DNA of 5,664 nt from positions 1 to 5,664 of the forward strand of contig WRBX01000047.1 in the NCBI GenBank assembly GCA_009784335.1, given 5' to 3'. The notes under the pieces are model-generated. The model searched no databases. It worked only from the letters and a program-made list of their open reading frames with translations, and was not told the DNA's origin. Shown piece after piece: positions 4,960 to 5,664 of this stretch. Origin of the DNA: Oscillospiraceae bacterium (GTDB lineage Bacteria; Bacillota_A; Clostridia; Monoglobales; WRBX01). The position numbers and the translations under genes are program-made. The first letter of the stretch is position 1; every line of letters begins with the position of its first letter.

Positions 4960-5664
4960 AGTATTTCCCTCACTATTTCGTGCTCGTTGAAGCGGATTTT
5001 TTCTTTTCCGATTATTTGATAATCTTCATGGCCTTTGCCGGCCAGAATAATGCAATCATCTTTTTTTGCATTTTCGAGTGCATATTTGATGGCATCATGG
5101 CGACTAGTTATTATAGTTTTTTTGCAAGGGAGCATTCCGACAACAATTTCTTCGATAATTTTTTCAGGATTCTCTGTGCGAGGATTATCGGAAGTTACAA
5201 TGCAAAAATCGGCAAGTGATGCGCAGACTTTGCCCATTATGGGGCGCTTTTTATTATCTCTATTGCCGCCACAGCCGAATAGGATAATAAGGCGGCCTTT
5301 TGTGAATTCACGAGCGGTTTTGAGGATATTTTCCAGGCCATCGGGAGTGTGAGCATAATCAATAATAACTTTGAAATCGCCATCGTGGACGACCTCCATG
5401 CGGCCATTAACGCCTTTGAAATTGGCGAAACCTTCAATAATTTGCTCTTCGGAAAGGCCTAGGGTTTTGCAGATATTATAAGCAATAGCGGCATTTTCCA
5501 GATTGAATTCGCCGACGATGTGGGGAGGTAATGGAAAAACTATGTCTTCTTTCAAAGATGGGCGAACATAGTTAGCCCCTACATTATTGGGGTCATGTCC
5601 TTCGATGTGCGGGACGCCCGAGACGGCGTCCCCTACGAGCAATCTTTCATAGAGTTTTTTGCCC
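4947..5664 (-). CDS. murE: MurE, UDP-MurNAc-tripeptide synthetase, C-terminal part (5' end outside window)
   Basis: ATP-dependent ligase adding the third stem-peptide residue to UDP-MurNAc-L-Ala-D-Glu in the cytoplasm. The frame is open from the window edge (GKKLYER...) to TAG at 4949-4947, 238 residues; a TTG at 5642 is internal, not the start. Visible motifs, numbered in this fragment: GEFNLEN (51-57), GVNGRME (84-90), DYAHTPDGLE (102-111), GCGGNRDNKKRPIMG (130-144), DNPR (159-162) and GKGHEDYQ (209-216). DNPR is the pattern of meso-diaminopimelate-adding MurE, so the peptidoglycan is probably mDAP type. Fragment residues 10-36, in the central domain before the GEFN motif, are largely encoded by two palindromic repeats (5560-5582, 5601-5636). 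The N-terminal and P-loop regions are not in the window. Confidence 0.95.
   Translation of the reverse strand, partial: GKKLYERLLVGDAVSGVPHIEGHDPNNVGANYVRPSLKEDIVFPLPPHIVGEFNLENAAIAYNICKTLGLSEEQIIEGFANFKGVNGRMEVVHDGDFKVIIDYAHTPDGLENILKTAREFTKGRLIILFGCGGNRDNKKRPIMGKVCASLADFCIVTSDNPRTENPEKIIEEIVVGMLPCKKTIITSRHDAIKYALENAKKDDCIILAGKGHEDYQIIGKEKIRFNEHEIVREILWKN
5560..5582. repeat. Small palindromic element in murE
   Basis: GGGC (5560-5563) pairs with GCCC (5575-5578) and AAC (5565-5567) with GTT (5571-5573), leaving one G-A mismatch and a 3-nt loop. It ends in CTAC (5579-5582) like the other elements. On the sense strand GTAGGGGC... is read as VGANYVRP, in the same frame as the VGAT of the long murG element. 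It lacks the TTCGAAG edge, so it may be a shorter or decayed member. Confidence 0.6.
5601..5636. repeat. Palindromic element in murE
   Basis: Edges are TTCGATG (5601-5607) and CTAC (5633-5636). The inverted repeat GGGACGCC (5611-5618) and GGCGTCCC (5625-5632) is 8 bp and perfect, with a 6-nt loop. It is nearly identical to the murG element at 333-367. On the sense strand it is read as VGDAVSGVPHIEG, with no stop. It is 18 nt from the element at 5560-5582. Confidence 0.85.

Noticed and set aside
5607..5642. TTG at 5642 as the murE start
   Set aside because: The frame stays open upstream to the window edge with a MurE-like GKKLYE segment, and the protein from 5642 would lack the N-terminal and P-loop domains.

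Overview
The window is a stretch of a bacterial peptidoglycan and division (dcw-type) cluster, and every gene is on the minus strand. In transcription order (high to low coordinates) it holds the C-terminal part of murE, complete murF, mraY and ftsW/spoVE, then a promoter, a structured leader and tRNA-Arg(CCG), and finally murG, which runs off the low end of the window. The MraY signature (a GPSWH...KSGTPTMGGI block, 322 aa), the FtsW/SpoVE signature (EPHLSAT, PEPQNDFIF, SSMPVTGMPLPFFSYGG) and the meso-DAP-type DNPR motif of MurE look most like Clostridia (Firmicutes). This is recognition from memory, not a search. murD, often found between mraY and ftsW, is absent here.

Region by region: 4947-5664 murE; 3640-4959 murF, overlapping murE by 13 bp; 2675-3643 mraY, overlapping murF by ATGA; 1533-2660 ftsW, 14 nt after mraY; 1495-1523 a near-consensus sigma-A-type promoter; 1344-1488 a leader with two strong inverted repeats; 1269-1343 tRNA-Arg; 1-1243 murG. 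The four upstream genes are packed like one operon. A new promoter probably supplies the tRNA and at least part of murG transcription. Together the proteins make and handle lipid precursors: MurE and MurF build the UDP-MurNAc-pentapeptide, MraY makes lipid I, MurG makes lipid II, and FtsW/SpoVE polymerises glycan.

The most unusual feature is inside the essential genes. murG stays open for all 414 codons visible, yet it carries two extra blocks (about residues 168-235 and 293-319) made of interspersed-repeat DNA: arrays of the heptamer CAGTTGA, palindromes edged by TTCGAAG and CTAC, and a CATTGCGAG-type repeat. Two related palindromes lie in murE. The repeats share edges, orientation and mostly reading frame, so the window seems to record a family of small palindromic elements that enter protein genes without breaking them. 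The closest concept I know is the in-frame Rickettsia palindromic elements, but the sequence here is different and I do not recognise it as a named family.
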